Source of the DNA: Elmis aenea
Lineage: Eukaryota; Arthropoda; Insecta; Coleoptera; Elmidae
Length of the DNA: 64,000 nt
NCBI GenBank assembly: GCA_947652605.1
Contig: OX393576.1
Coordinates: 10,318,575 to 10,382,574 of the forward strand
Direction: 5' to 3'
Shown here one piece after another: positions 1-11,112 of this stretch (positions within the stretch are counted from its first letter, which is position 1; each line of letters begins with the position of its first letter). The position numbers and the translations under genes were made by a program. Below the pieces are notes generated by a model, which was not told the DNA's origin, searched no databases, and was given only the letters and a program-made list of their open reading frames with translations.

Positions 1-266
1 AAATTTGTTTGAGTTATTAATTTTTTGGGGGCCGGTCTAGGAGGTTTTTCCAGGACCGGTTGATTTTCCCAGTCCGCTACTGATCTAACCCGTTAAAGAA
101 CTTATACAGGATGGAGATTTCGATAACAATAGGAAATAGAAACGGTTGTTTTCTGCAATTTAATCAACTTCATTACTCCTATAATAACCGAAATCGCTTA
201 TTCTTATTTTGAATACCAGACATTAAAAAGCTTGTCTATGCATTTAATACGCTTCATTCATTTCAG

Positions 267-3200
267 TTTTACATTCATGGAATATATTTCTGCTTGTATG
301 TGCTCTGCCCAGTATTATAAGCGCTATTATTTATATTAAAATGCCAGAAAGTCCGAAATTTTTAATGACAATAGGCAATAACACAAAGGCGATGAAAGTA
401 TTCCAGAAAGTGTATTCGCTTAACACAAGCAAACCGTCACACACTTACGGAGTAAGCGTTATTAACTGCATTCGATTTTGTAGCAGCAATTATAGACTGT
501 ATATTTTAGGTAAAAGAATTAATAGATGAAGCTAAATTACGCGAAATGGCTCAAAGCAAACACGGTGGACATATCACAAAAGATCGTTCTAAGATGCAAG
601 CAGTAAAAGAAGGTTGGCAGCAGTTGTTACCCTTAATTTTTCCTCCGCATCTTAAGAATATTATTCTTGTGTGTGCTATACACCTTATGGAATTTATGGG
701 GTAATTATAAATTACTCTATATATTTATTTTCAAAATAAATTAGCACTTGTAAATTAAGCTGAGCGAAATATTTCTTTGTTTAAAAACCGATTTTGAAAC
801 GATTTTTAAAAGGAATAATTCTATATATATTTTTTTAATTAGGCTGTTCCATTTTAATACTTTTGTTAATGTCTTTCAGATTGCAAACTCTTAGATTATG
901 GCTACCCCAACTGTTTACAACAATCAGCGATTATAAAACTGTACATCCTGACCAACAAGCTTCGCTGTGTCAAATGCTCGAATTCATAAGACCCAATACA
1001 TCAGAGGCAGATGATTCTGTTTGCACTGTGGTACGTTTGCTTTGTGAAATAATTCATGCAGACTGATTTAAACTGGAGGGCAACAGTTGGGATCTCGCAT
1101 ATTTTCGATTTAAATTAGGCAAAGCTGCAAAATTTCACGCTGACTAACAATATCAAGCCATATTTTAATTATCTGCAACTGTATTCACGCAAAGTAATTT
1201 TTTTATCACTTCTACATATTAATTCGGTGCCTTTCAATTTACGCATTTATAATTACTACTTAAATTGTAAAAAGTTTTCCGTTTTTCTGTGGATATACAA
1301 TTCTACCAATAACGTCTACAAAGTATACATTGACAGGTGAAATAAGAATGATGGAATTTGATAAAGTTATACCAAATGCTTTTAAGGCATTGTATTGTTT
1401 TTGCATTCCAAATGTGCTGATGTGCTCTTGGTAGGTTTCGTGTTGGAAATTTTGACCTCAGTATCGATAACGTTCTGACCAAGCTCAAAAATTTGAAGAC
1501 GACTAATTGCAACAGTTGTTGGATGAGAACTCTGCCCAAACTCAACAAAAGCTTGTCCACAGCTTGGAGTCACACAACAAGCCGTTTCTACTGGACTAAA
1601 TGTAATGGGGAAAAAATCAGAAGGTGTCCGCATGTGCTAACCGAAGACAACAAAAAGTGACGTTTCGATACAGCCGTAGCTTTTCTGTCTGTGAAGGAAA
1701 AAAAACTTGCAACGAAAAATGGGTTCTGTATGATAATCCTAAACGTAGAAAATCGTAAGAGGTCCCAGGCCAGGCATCAACATCGACTGCAAAGCCAAAT
1801 ATCCCCATCAAAAAGGCGCTGCTTCGCATTTGGTAGGATATGAAGGGGTTACTCCATTATAAATTGCTAAATCAGGGAGAAACAGTCACAACAGAGCATT
1901 ATCAGCAACAACTCACCAAGCTGAGTGATGTGTTGAAGGAAAAGAGGCCATTTACTGGTTAAGGAAGTCACCAAGTGATTTTGCTGCACTATTATACTAA
2001 ACCACACATCGCAAAAGGGACAAAGGAAGTCATCTTTACTCAGAACTGGGAAGTTCTCCATATGCAGCTTTCTCGCCAAATTTGGCTCCTTCTGGTTACC
2101 ACCCATTTCGGGCGCTGCAGCATCACCTGGCAAATAGCCACTTCAAGAAATTAGAAGTCCGTAATACCATTGAAAACTTTTTTCACTCAGATCCGCCAAG
2201 TTTGTATCGTCATGGTACTCGAAATCTACCTTATAAGTGGCGTAAGGTCATCTACACTTATGGAGATATTTTTAATGATTGAGGTTCTTTTAGTTGTTTC
2301 ATCAATAAACTTTGATAGTTGTTAAAAAGGCACCGAATTTATTTGTAGGCTTAATAATTCTGTAAAATTTCTCTTATAGTAACTTACAGTTCTGCATTTA
2401 TTGGCACACTTCACTATTTACTGAGTCAATAGGATTTTTTTTGCCGAAATAACCTTTCTTATTTCTTGGGGCAGGATTTAATCCTCACATAATTTACTAA
2501 TACTTTTTCTGATTTAAAAAATACTGGCACAGACTTTAAAAACCTATGCTCCAACTCGTATATTAACCTAGATCCTAATGGTCGCCCTCTTATTTAAATT
2601 AGTCTTTGTATGTATAAAGCAATCCTGTTTCAGAGTTATACCAGTAATTCAGTTTACATAAATACCATAATTGCATCTGTTACATCGATTGTTGGGTACG
2701 TTCTTGTGGGATATATAATTAATACCGTCGGTCGGAAAAGATTACTAAGTAAGGTGTTTATCTTCTCGTTAATCGATTCATAATTTTTAAACCATTTTAG
2801 TTATCATTGGTACTCTTGGAGGTATCAGTGGCCTAGCCATGTATTTCGCACAAAATGAAGCGACGACAACGGCTTTATCAGCTAGTTACCTAACGCTAGC
2901 CAGCATCTTTCCAAATCTAATCATGGGTACAGTCGTAGATCTCTTTCCAACCAGCTTAAGGTAAAGTAAAATTGCGAAATAAATTTTTGAAAAACGTCGC
3001 CAAAAATCAAAACGAAAACGTTAGAATACATGCTCTGAAATATCAATTTCTGATATAACAGTTTGTGGTCGTGTCAGGAACATTCTTCGCCCACAATTCT
3101 TCGCCTCCACAGTTCTTCGCCTCCACAGTTCTTCGCCTCCACAATTCTTCGCCCACAATTCTTCGCCTACAATTCTTCGCCCACAATTCTTCGCCGCCAC

Positions 3201-3682
3201 AATTTTTCCTGTATAATATGCTTGTATGCTTGTGGGCGAAGAATGTTCCTGGACCCGTTTGTGGTGGGTGAACCCCAAAACTAGAGGGCACATATTCTAT
3301 TCGATGCCTTTACAATTAGAAAGGTATTGTGGAAAGGTACATTTACTCCCATCCGTCTGCCTAGATACAAACTTCTTAATTTTCATATGGTTTTGCAAAA
3401 CCCCACCTCATCAGTTAAGGGTGAAACATTTTGATACTTTTTTTTAGAACCATGGCCGTTTCTTTACTGATGATGTTTGGCCGAGTTGGAGCTATGGTTG
3501 GCAATCTGGTATTTCCTACATTACTTAGTATTGGATGTTTACCACCATTTTTGCTTGTTGGGTGTGTGCTGTTTGGTGAGTCAAAATAATTAACGACAGT
3601 ACCGCATTTAATAAATTACATTTCAGTTTGTGTGCTTCTATCCCTTTTACTGCCAAATACTGACCTGAAAGCATTGGAGTAA
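267..3682 (+). CDS. SV2-like MFS transporter, gene A (3' seven exons; 5' part outside window)
   Basis: C-terminal 327 residues of a transporter of the synaptic vesicle glycoprotein 2-like branch of the major facilitator superfamily, a multi-pass membrane protein. Substrate cannot be read from sequence. Exons by GT-AG sites: 267-451, 510-700, 880-1030, 2634-2748, 2801-2960, 3448-3575, 3627-3682. All phases join into one open frame ending TAA. Visible features: the PESPKF motif after a hydrophobic segment in the first exon, the second-half MFS signature (NTVGRKR) at the end of the fourth, a VVDLFPTSLR loop at the exon 5/6 junction, and the C-terminus NTDLKALE. The first exon starts in phase, taking two bases of a split codon, so the true start lies left of the window. 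Four exons have exactly the lengths of their counterparts in gene B (185, 191, 115, 160), as do the last two (128, 56). One oddity is IKMPES where gene B has IWLPES. A mariner fossil and a tandem-repeat element lie in its introns. Confidence 0.88.
1221..2338 (+). mobile_element. Mariner fossil (DD34D transposase remnant) in intron of SV2-like gene A
   Basis: Terminal inverted repeats AATTCGGTGCCTTT (1221) and its complement (about 2325-2338) bound about 1.1 kb. Plus-strand reading in shifting frames shows mariner transposase pieces: YDNPKR near 1733, a GETVT region near 1880, and the C-terminal APSGYHPFR stretch from about 2090 to the stop at 2281. Several frameshifts and stops make it inactive. 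It lies in the intron 1031-2633, so it should be spliced out. Confidence 0.85.
3061..3265. mobile_element. Small repeat-ended element with 9-bp target duplication
   Basis: The 9-bp sequence GTTTGTGGT flanks a 187-bp insert (3070-3256). The insert ends in perfect 22-bp inverted repeats (CAGGAACATTCTTCGCCCAC and two more bases). Its left side is a run of about eight 14-16 bp units of the type TTCTTCGCCCACAA, so the terminal repeat itself is one unit of the array. It sits in intron 2961-3447 of gene A. A related array occurs around 57540-58910 in the opposite orientation. Confidence 0.7.
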
Positions 3683-3731
3683 AAAGAAGAAATAGTACTT
3701 AATATATTTAAGTAGATTTATTTATTAAGTT

Positions 3732-3737
3732 AATAAA
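3732..3737 (+). promoter_or_regulatory. Probable polyadenylation signal of SV2-like gene A
   Basis: AATAAA 50 bases after the stop codon, the first canonical hexamer downstream. Confidence 0.6.
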
Positions 3738-3739
3738 TA

Positions 3740-4825
3740 CAGTAAATTTATAATAAAATTTAATATTAAAGTTTTTATTAGTATTTTACACTTGTTTTTG
3801 TACAATCTTTACCCGTTTTTATAATCCTTACCTTAACATAAATTATTTGCAACCATTGATAATTCCCAATAACGAAACTACTCACATAAAGTCTTTAATA
3901 TGTCTTTTCGACAACTAACCAAATAAATGCACCAATTTCACTGGTTTTACGTCCTTTGATGATCATCTTAGTTTAACGAAATTGCTTCAAATTTAATCAC
4001 TATACTACCTGAAGATGTTGGAAAATTCTACCCAACGAAACAAGTAGGAATAATAGTGTAATAAATTGACCTAAATTAAGCCTTTTTAGACCAGAAAAAA
4101 AACCCATCGTTTTTGATACTAAACTTCGACTAATAAATAACATAAGATTTTTAACATCTCGCAATAGCAACATTAATATTATATTTAAGTTTAGTTTACC
4201 TTCTAAATATTTTATGTAAATTTACTCCTTGTTCAAGAATTGATAATAAAATAATTTAACTCAAGCTCAAGGTTCACATTTGATTAATCTATATAATATT
4301 TAACTTTTTCATTAGGTAATCTTTTTCAATTAACATGTTTGACTTAAAGTGTTATTTCTTTAACTTAATACGCAATTTTAAAATCAACATTTCGCAATTG
4401 TGCACAATATTTTCTTTACGCAAAATTAAATATTTGGTTATTTCATTTTGTTTGTCACTAACATACTCATATAAGGAAAAAATATTTGTCAGTCTAGCAT
4501 TAGAATTCACTCAAATTTAAAACAACACACAAGCTATTATTAATTTACAATTTACATAGCATTACTGGAATATTAAATGAACGTCAGTTAATTAATATGT
4601 TGATTGTTAAATAAACGTCAGTTTATTTAATATGTCAACTAATTTTATTTTTTACATTTTTATGTTTAAATGAGAGAATAAATGATTTATAATATTCGTA
4701 TATCCAAAATTTTCCTATGCAGTTTAAGTGTTAATTATTAAAACAACCTTAATACAAAGATCACAATGATTTATTATTCTGTCTGTTTGTTATCCCAAAG
4801 ATTTAATTCATCACAATGATAATTA
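3740..4825. other. Spacer between the two SV2-like genes
   Basis: About 1.1 kb of very AT-rich DNA with no coding signal. It must hold the promoter and 5' UTR of gene B, but I see no clear TATA box or initiator that stands out from the AT-rich background. Confidence 0.5.
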
Positions 4826-7800
4826 ATGGACCTAAACTATGTAAATACCAGTGATAAAGCTAAATTACATTATACCAATTATAACACTAAAAAAATGGGT
4901 AAAAACATTTCTGAACAAGAAAATAATGTGTCTACAAATGCTGAGAAACCTGAAAACAACTCTCATAGTAAGAAATATTTTATTACATTAAAGCATTTGT
5001 CTTGCTTCAGCAATTAATGGAAGCAAATTTTAAACTACAAGTTTTTGTAGTTCCAAACAGTGGCATAGCTAGAACTTTTGTGCTCACAGGCAAAAATCCT
5101 TATTATCATTAACATTATAACTATGAGTAAAAGTTTGTGGCAAACAAACAAAAACAGTTATTTTATATTTTTGTTATTTATAAAGTAAATCAACATATTT
5201 TATAATACGAGTATAATAAAGTTTTTTTTTAAATTTCAGATGAACGGATTGCCGTAGAACCTGCAGACTTTGAAACAGCAGTATCCGCTACAAAGTTTGG
5301 CAAATTTAATATATTGCTCTTCGCGATAGCAATACCATCAGGATGGGCAACGAAATTTGATACAACAACAATGTCCTACATCCTTCCAGTCGCACAGTGC
5401 GATTTAGATTTATCTCTAGATGATAAAGGCGTGCTTAATGGTATAACATACGCAGGTGAGGACATACTTTAAGAATGAGTAAAAAAGACACTACCAAATT
5501 ATTTTTAGGCATGATTACAAGTGCTTTCTTATGGGGATATTTAGTTGACACGTTAGGAAGAAGAAAACTCCTAGTATTCGGTTATCTCTTAGATGGGGTT
5601 TTTAGCTTATTGGCAGGTTTATCGCAAAATTATCAGATGCTGTTGTTCTCAAAGTACATGACAGGTTTATCGTAAGTACAAAGAATATAACATTTATATA
5701 TCCTCAAAATATCTAAAGGGGTTAGGTCAGGAGATCGCGTTGGCCTTGGAGTTTTACAAAGTATTCCTGGGACACCCTGAATATTGTCGGTCTTTCAGAT
5801 TGACTGCGAGTATTTTCAATTATCTAAAACTTACTGCATACGACCTAAACATTTTATTGGCATAAGTTTTACTTTGCTTCTATTATTTATATTTTAGCAT
5901 AAACGGGCCACATGCAGCTCATATGACGTATTTGTCAGAATTCCATTGTGCAAAACATAGAGCCCGCGTACTTCTGGCTCTGGGAATGGTTTTTAGCTTT
6001 GGTAACATGGCCTTACCTCTTTTAGCGTGGTTAATTTTGCCCCTAAATATAAATGTATCATGGTTCCATGGAAATTTCGGTAAGCATTATTTAAAAACAA
6101 CAAAGTTTATTGTGTAAAAAAACATACACTCACAAGGGAGGTCACGATACGTTGTCGCTAGAATTTGAAAGGCTGTGTTTATTGCATCAAGGACATCAAA
6201 ATTAAATATTTTCCAGAGTTATACATGCCACTGGCCATTTCCTTCGGAAAAATAGGGGAAGAACTGAAAAATTGGTATTAAAAGGTCATTTTTGCGATCG
6301 CGTTGGCCATGAAACCGTCAGAGACAACATCAAAATCTTCTATTTATCAAAATTATCAAAAACCGTTTTTACAAGGGCTTCGTTTTTAGATTTTGTCTCT
6401 GACGGTTTCATGGTCAACTCGATACCAAAAATTACTTTTATTATTCAGCTTTTCAGTTTTTCCCCTGTTTATCCAAAGAAAATGTCTAGTGGTACGTATA
6501 ACTCTGCAAAACATTTAGTTTTGATGGTTTTGATGCAATAAACACAGCCTTGATCAAATTCTAGCGACATCGTATCGTAACCTTCCCTGGTTAGTATTAT
6601 TTTACAAAATCCCAAAATTATTTTCTAAATTCATATGTTCAAGAGGTGTAGGGTACTAAAAATGTAACAGTTTTGCAAAAACGTGTAGTAAGTAAATGCA
6701 CATAAAAGTAATTAGCTAAAATTCAATGAATAGTAATGATCATTTATATTGCTCTAAACAAAACGACACATTAAAATAGCCACTAATCTTGTATAGGTTA
6801 TATTTGATTCTCACAAATTTCAGTACTTCATTCCTGGAATGTGTATCTTCTGCTGTGTGCTCTGCCGAGTATAATCAGTGGATTTGCGTACATATGGTTA
6901 CCAGAAAGCCCGAAATTTTTGATGACCGTAGGAAAAAATAAACAAGCCTTAAAGATATTTGAAAATATGTATTGTTTGAATACTGGAAAACCAAAACAAA
7001 CGTATCCTGTAAGTAGTTTTAAAACTCGTTATTGAATACAGGATGTTCATCAACCAGTGGACAACAAGGTTACGTTGTGCCTTGCATAATTTTAAGAAAA
7101 AAATCTTTTTAGAAAATCGTTGCCCGAAATATGATTGCCCAACCGAAGGTTATTAAAGTATTAAATATAGTCCATTATCTCACAATTTTTTTAGTGTGTG
7201 TGGCAGTCATAATCAAGAAAATATAAGCAAACCGTTGTTCTGCAATGCAAAAACTAACAAAGATTAGTTTAATCTTTGAATTACACAGGACGTGTTCATT
7301 CTTAACCAAGCCCCGGCCAAAATTTTTCAAGGGGTTTTCGACAATAAGTATGCAAGGAACAACGCTACTTTTCAATTATCTACCAGCTTATATCCACCCT
7401 GCATGATTTTTAAAACGTTAATCATCATTCAAAACAGCTTTTTTTTTCTATTATTGGTACTTTTGTCTGAACAATATTTATTAAATAGCAAGCTATGTTT
7501 CAGATCCAAAACTTAATTGATGAAACAAAACTCCGCGGAGGTGGCGATCTTCCTCAAAAAGGCCACGTTACAGCAAACCGAACCAAAAAGCAAGCCCTTA
7601 AGGAAGGTTGGCAGCAAATAATACCGCTATTTTTTCCTCCCAATCTTGCTTATATCCTTTTGGTATGTGTTCTTCAGTTTGGACTAATGAATGGGTAACG
7701 TATTTGCTACTAATTTTGTTCGGTTATCATGACTCAGAAAATCTTTTTGATAAATTAGATTTTTTTATAGAAAACGATCTTTTATTGTCTATACTTTTTT

Positions 7801-9936
7801 TTTTTAGTTTCAATACATTGCGTCTATGGTTACCACAAATATTTGCTGCAATTGAAGACTATCACATCATGTATCCCAACAACGTGAACGCAGGTCTTTG
7901 CGAAATGTTGAGTATGATCAACCCAAACAAGACTATGAACAATGAAACTGTTACTTGCTCGGCAGTAAGTGAAACAGCAATTTTACTCTACCAGTTTAAG
8001 ATTAAAAACATTTGAATAAAATAATAAAAACCCTAATCAAATAATACATGAAGTATACTCTCGATTATCCTTGGGTACAACAGTTTTTTATAAAACTATT
8101 GATACTTTATTCATGCACGGATAATCCATACTCGGATAATCGAGAGTATACTGCATTTACAATACATTTATATTTTACAGAGTTACGCGAATTATGGTGT
8201 TTATCTGAGGAACATCACTGTAGCAGCAGCTACTATTTTTGCATTCACTATAGCAGGACTAGTAATAAACGCCCTTGGAAAGAAGCGAATCCTTTGTAAG
8301 TTTGACGAAAGTAAAATTCCAAAAATTTATTGTAATCATAGTTGTCCTCTTTTACCCGTAGGTGTCGAGGTTTGTTCCTTCACATTACTTTCCCCCAATA
8401 AAGTTACGCCACCCCTTTCGGTCCCTGGCCAGCACTCTTGCATCCTCCTATGATTTTCCTCTACGTTTTAGTATCTCTACTACACTGTTGTTCTAGGTCG
8501 TTCTAGATTTGCCCCTTCTGTTTTTACCTATTTTTCTGGCTTCCCATATTTTCATAACTCGTCTTGTGTTGTCCATTCGTATTAAATGGCCTGTCCACTT
8601 TGATTTCTTCCTCTATTTTACTTTTCAGTGACTTCATTTTAAGTTTTTCTGTTATGAGTGCGTTTTTTATTTTATATAATCTTTTTACCCCCACCACCTC
8701 TCTTAAGTACCGCATTTCTGCAGCCTGTAATCTATTCTCTTGTCCTTTATTCAATACCCAATTCTCAGCCCCGTATGTTAATATTGGTAAGTAAATTGTA
8801 TTGTATAGTGTTATTTTTGTTTCTCTTGATATCTCTTTTTTATTCAGAAAATTTTTATATATCGCCTTGTATGTCCTTGTTGCTGTTTTTATCCTGTTTC
8901 CTATTTCTTTTTCTTGTGTTCCTTTACTATTTATAATTATTCCAAGTTACTTAAATTCATCTACTTGCTCTAACATTTCTTCTCCAAGTCTGATCTAGAT
9001 TCTCTTTTCTTTATTGGAGATAACCATTACCTTAGTTTTCTCCTTATTGACTATTAAGTTGTAATCTTGCATTATACCAATTTATTGTGATCTATTTTAA
9101 TTTTAATACTAACACCAAATGAAATAAATTTTCCACTACAGGTAATTAGGGAAGTTTTTCAAATGTTCTTAGTATAGTCTTAAGTTTTAATTGTTTGCTA
9201 ATAAATAGATTTATTTTGTAGTGATCTTGACTATAATGGCTGGATGTTGCGCCATATCCTTATACTTCCCAAGAGATACCTTAACAATCACCATATTATC
9301 ATCAGCATATATAGCGTTATCAGGAATAACACCAAATGTTATAGTAAGTATAGTTGTGGATTTATTTCCTACAAGCTTGAGGTAAGGAAGATTTAAGAAG
9401 CTCGTGAATGCTAATTGCAATAACTTTAAAATTTACACAGAACAATGAGTGTTTCTCTCACAATGATGTGTGGACGCATTGGTGCAATGATAGGTAACTT
9501 AACATTTCCTTTGCTTTTGAATGCTGGTTGTTTACCACCATTTTTAACAATTGGATCTTTAAGTTTAGGTAAGTAACTCCAAATAATATGGATTATTTTA
9601 TATTGTAATGCATAAGTTTCGATTATTTTAAGATATATAATGAGTTAGAACATTTTTTTAATTCCTCAACAAAGGCTATTCATTAGTTTTCCTTAAATTA
9701 TCGATAATAAAATTGACTGCCCTTAAATTATTCACGACTGCTGCACCCACGCAGTTTCAGAATCTATATGAATGTCATAACATCAAGTACATATTAAATA
9801 ATATTACTCTTTGCAAAAAAAATGCCTCTTTAATGGTAATATAATATTTCTCGCGTCCTATAAGTTAATAATTTTTACAGGATCTTTTTTTTTAATACTA
9901 TTTCTTCCCAAAACTGATCTGAGCGCACTTCGTTAA
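4826..9936 (+). CDS. SV2-like MFS transporter, gene B (complete, 11 exons)
   Basis: Complete 564-residue synaptic-vesicle-glycoprotein-2-like transporter of the major facilitator superfamily, predicted multi-pass membrane protein; substrate unknown. Exons: 4826-4967, 5240-5455, 5509-5671, 5898-6079, 6824-7008, 7504-7694, 7808-7964, 8181-8295, 9222-9381, 9441-9568, 9881-9936; total 1695 nt in one frame. The start is the first ATG after an in-frame TAA two codons upstream. The N-terminal 50 or so residues are hydrophilic. A DFETAVSATKFGKFN block and FDTTTMSYILP follow, then the MFS loop 2-3 signature DTLGRRK (about residue 133), the PESPKF motif (about 260), a variable luminal loop, and NALGKKR in the second half. 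A second Met (in MGKNIS, 4895) is a possible alternative start. Introns contain small transposon remnants. Tandem paralogue of gene A. Confidence 0.92.
5700..5800 (-). mobile_element. Short transposase fossil in intron of gene B
   Basis: Minus-strand translation of about 5705-5750 gives WPTRSPDLTPLDI, which resembles the WPxRSPDLTPLDFFLWG motif of a widespread insect mariner-related transposase family. Only a few tens of codons remain, so this is a weak call. Confidence 0.4.
6133..6590. repeat. Palindromic (foldback) miniature element in intron of gene B
   Basis: The left arm beginning CAAGGGAGGTCACGATACG is matched inverted by the right end near 6570-6590. The shared stretches TCGCTAGAATTTGA, GCTGTGTTTATTGCATCAA and GAAACCGTCAGAGACAA appear in both arms, so nearly the whole 458 bp folds on itself. 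No coding capacity. Confidence 0.75.
8051..8153. repeat. Miniature element with pogo/Tigger-like ends
   Basis: About 100 bp bounded by AGTATACTCTCGATTATCC and its inverted copy CGGATAATCGAGAGTATACT. The ends resemble pogo/Tigger termini. It sits just before the splice acceptor at 8181 of gene B. Confidence 0.65.
8390..9075 (-). mobile_element. LINE 3' fragment (reverse transcriptase C-terminal part) in intron of gene B
   Basis: Minus-strand reading shows a degraded C-terminal region of a non-LTR retrotransposon: YLPILTYGAENW near 8800, RLQAAEMRYLREVVGV near 8710, and a degraded LERPRTT plus DRKGW tail near 8400-8510. Stops and frameshifts occur throughout. Same LINE type as the fragments at 24600 and 63380. 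It is opposite to the host gene, in intron 8296-9221. Confidence 0.8.
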
Positions 9937-10053
9937 AGATGACACATTTTGAAGAAGAGAAAATATGGAGTTTAAAGCAAAATGTGATTCACCATGACAT
10001 ATTTTGTGTATGCATAGTATAAACTCATTATATTTACAAAATTATGTTCATGC

Positions 10054-10059
10054 AATAAA
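10054..10059 (+). promoter_or_regulatory. Probable polyadenylation signal of SV2-like gene B
   Basis: AATAAA 118 bases after the stop codon at 9936. Confidence 0.6.
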
Positions 10060-10101
10060 GTTTTATTTAAGCTTTTCACTTTTATTTCTACCCACATTTA
10101 A

Positions 10102-10892
10102 ACCAGGCATGCCACTCAATGAGATTAATTCATAAAGACCTATATCATCGCTACCAATAACATCTAAATTATTCGAGAACATTCCTAAAACGACTAAAAC
10201 CTATCATCGAAAGAAAAAATCTGATTTCAAACCATCAGTTTGGATTCAAAGATAAACATAGCACATTAGATCAAGTACATCGAATCACTGATGTCATATA
10301 GAAAGCGTTAGAAAACAAACAAGTCTGCTCAGCTATCTTATCAAATGTGGCCCAGGCCTTCGATAGCGTCTGGCACAAGGGCTTGTGTGCAAATGAAATA
10401 AATTGCTACCACAACAATATGCTACATTACTGAAATCAAACATTTCCAATCGATTAGTTAGAATAAACCAAGAGGATGAGTATTCGGAGATGAAGGAAAT
10501 CAGAGCTGGAGTACCGCAGGGCAGCGTCCTTGGACCGATCCTCTATTTGCTCTATACAGCTGATCTGCCAGAATTAAAAACTGTGACTATTGCCACGTTC
10601 GCAGATGACACTGTAATCCTAGCAGTTGATAAAGACATAGAAGCCACGATAAATAAACTTCAGCAAACCAGTGATCAGATGTTCTAAAGTGCTGCGTAAC
10701 ATCGTCAATGCACCATGGTACGTACGCAATTGTGACATTCATCGCGATCTAGGTATTAAGGAAGTGGCCAGCGAAATTAGAAGATATGCAGCTAAACATG
10801 AGGCGAGACTAAATCAGCACGTTAATATTAAGGCAATCCAGCTCCTCCTAAATAGAAGACTGAAGAGAACAAATCCACATGAGTTAGTTTAA
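10102..10892 (+). mobile_element. Jockey-like LINE fragment between SV2-like gene B and carboxypeptidase Q
   Basis: Frameshifted start (KPGMPLNE, then RPIS) followed by HQFGFKDKHSTLDQ, VAQAFDSVWHKG, and an open stretch 10403-10687 with the reverse transcriptase motifs AGVPQGSVLGPI and FADD. It then jumps by internal deletion to a C-terminal piece (NAPWYVRNCDIHRDLG) ending at 10892. The same C-terminal block is present in the LINE at 20163, which shows that the segment between FADD and this piece has been lost. Confidence 0.85.
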
Positions 10893-11054
10893 GTGTTCAA
10901 AAAGCGCGAAAATTATAGTTATAGTATTTATAGTTATAGAATTTAAGTTTTTAGTTTTAAGAGTTGAGACCAGTTTTAATATTTCAGAACGGTACAAGCG
11001 TAGATTTAAAAAAAAAATTTAAACCAGTAGTAGGAATAGTGAACTTTGTTTTAA

Positions 11055-11061
11055 AATTAAA
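11055..11061 (-). promoter_or_regulatory. Possible polyadenylation signal of the carboxypeptidase Q-like gene
   Basis: ATTAAA variant on the minus strand about 55 bases after the stop codon. Weak in an AT-rich context. Confidence 0.35.
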
Positions 11062-11112
11062 CCTTTTACACTAGGGTTGGGTTACATATTCTTGGTGATA
11101 TAATTCAGTACA

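Noticed and set aside
3080..3210. Regularly spaced repeats reminiscent of a CRISPR array
   Set aside because: Units of 14-16 bp follow each other directly without unique spacers, and they are part of a transposon with inverted ends and a 9-bp target duplication in an animal gene intron.
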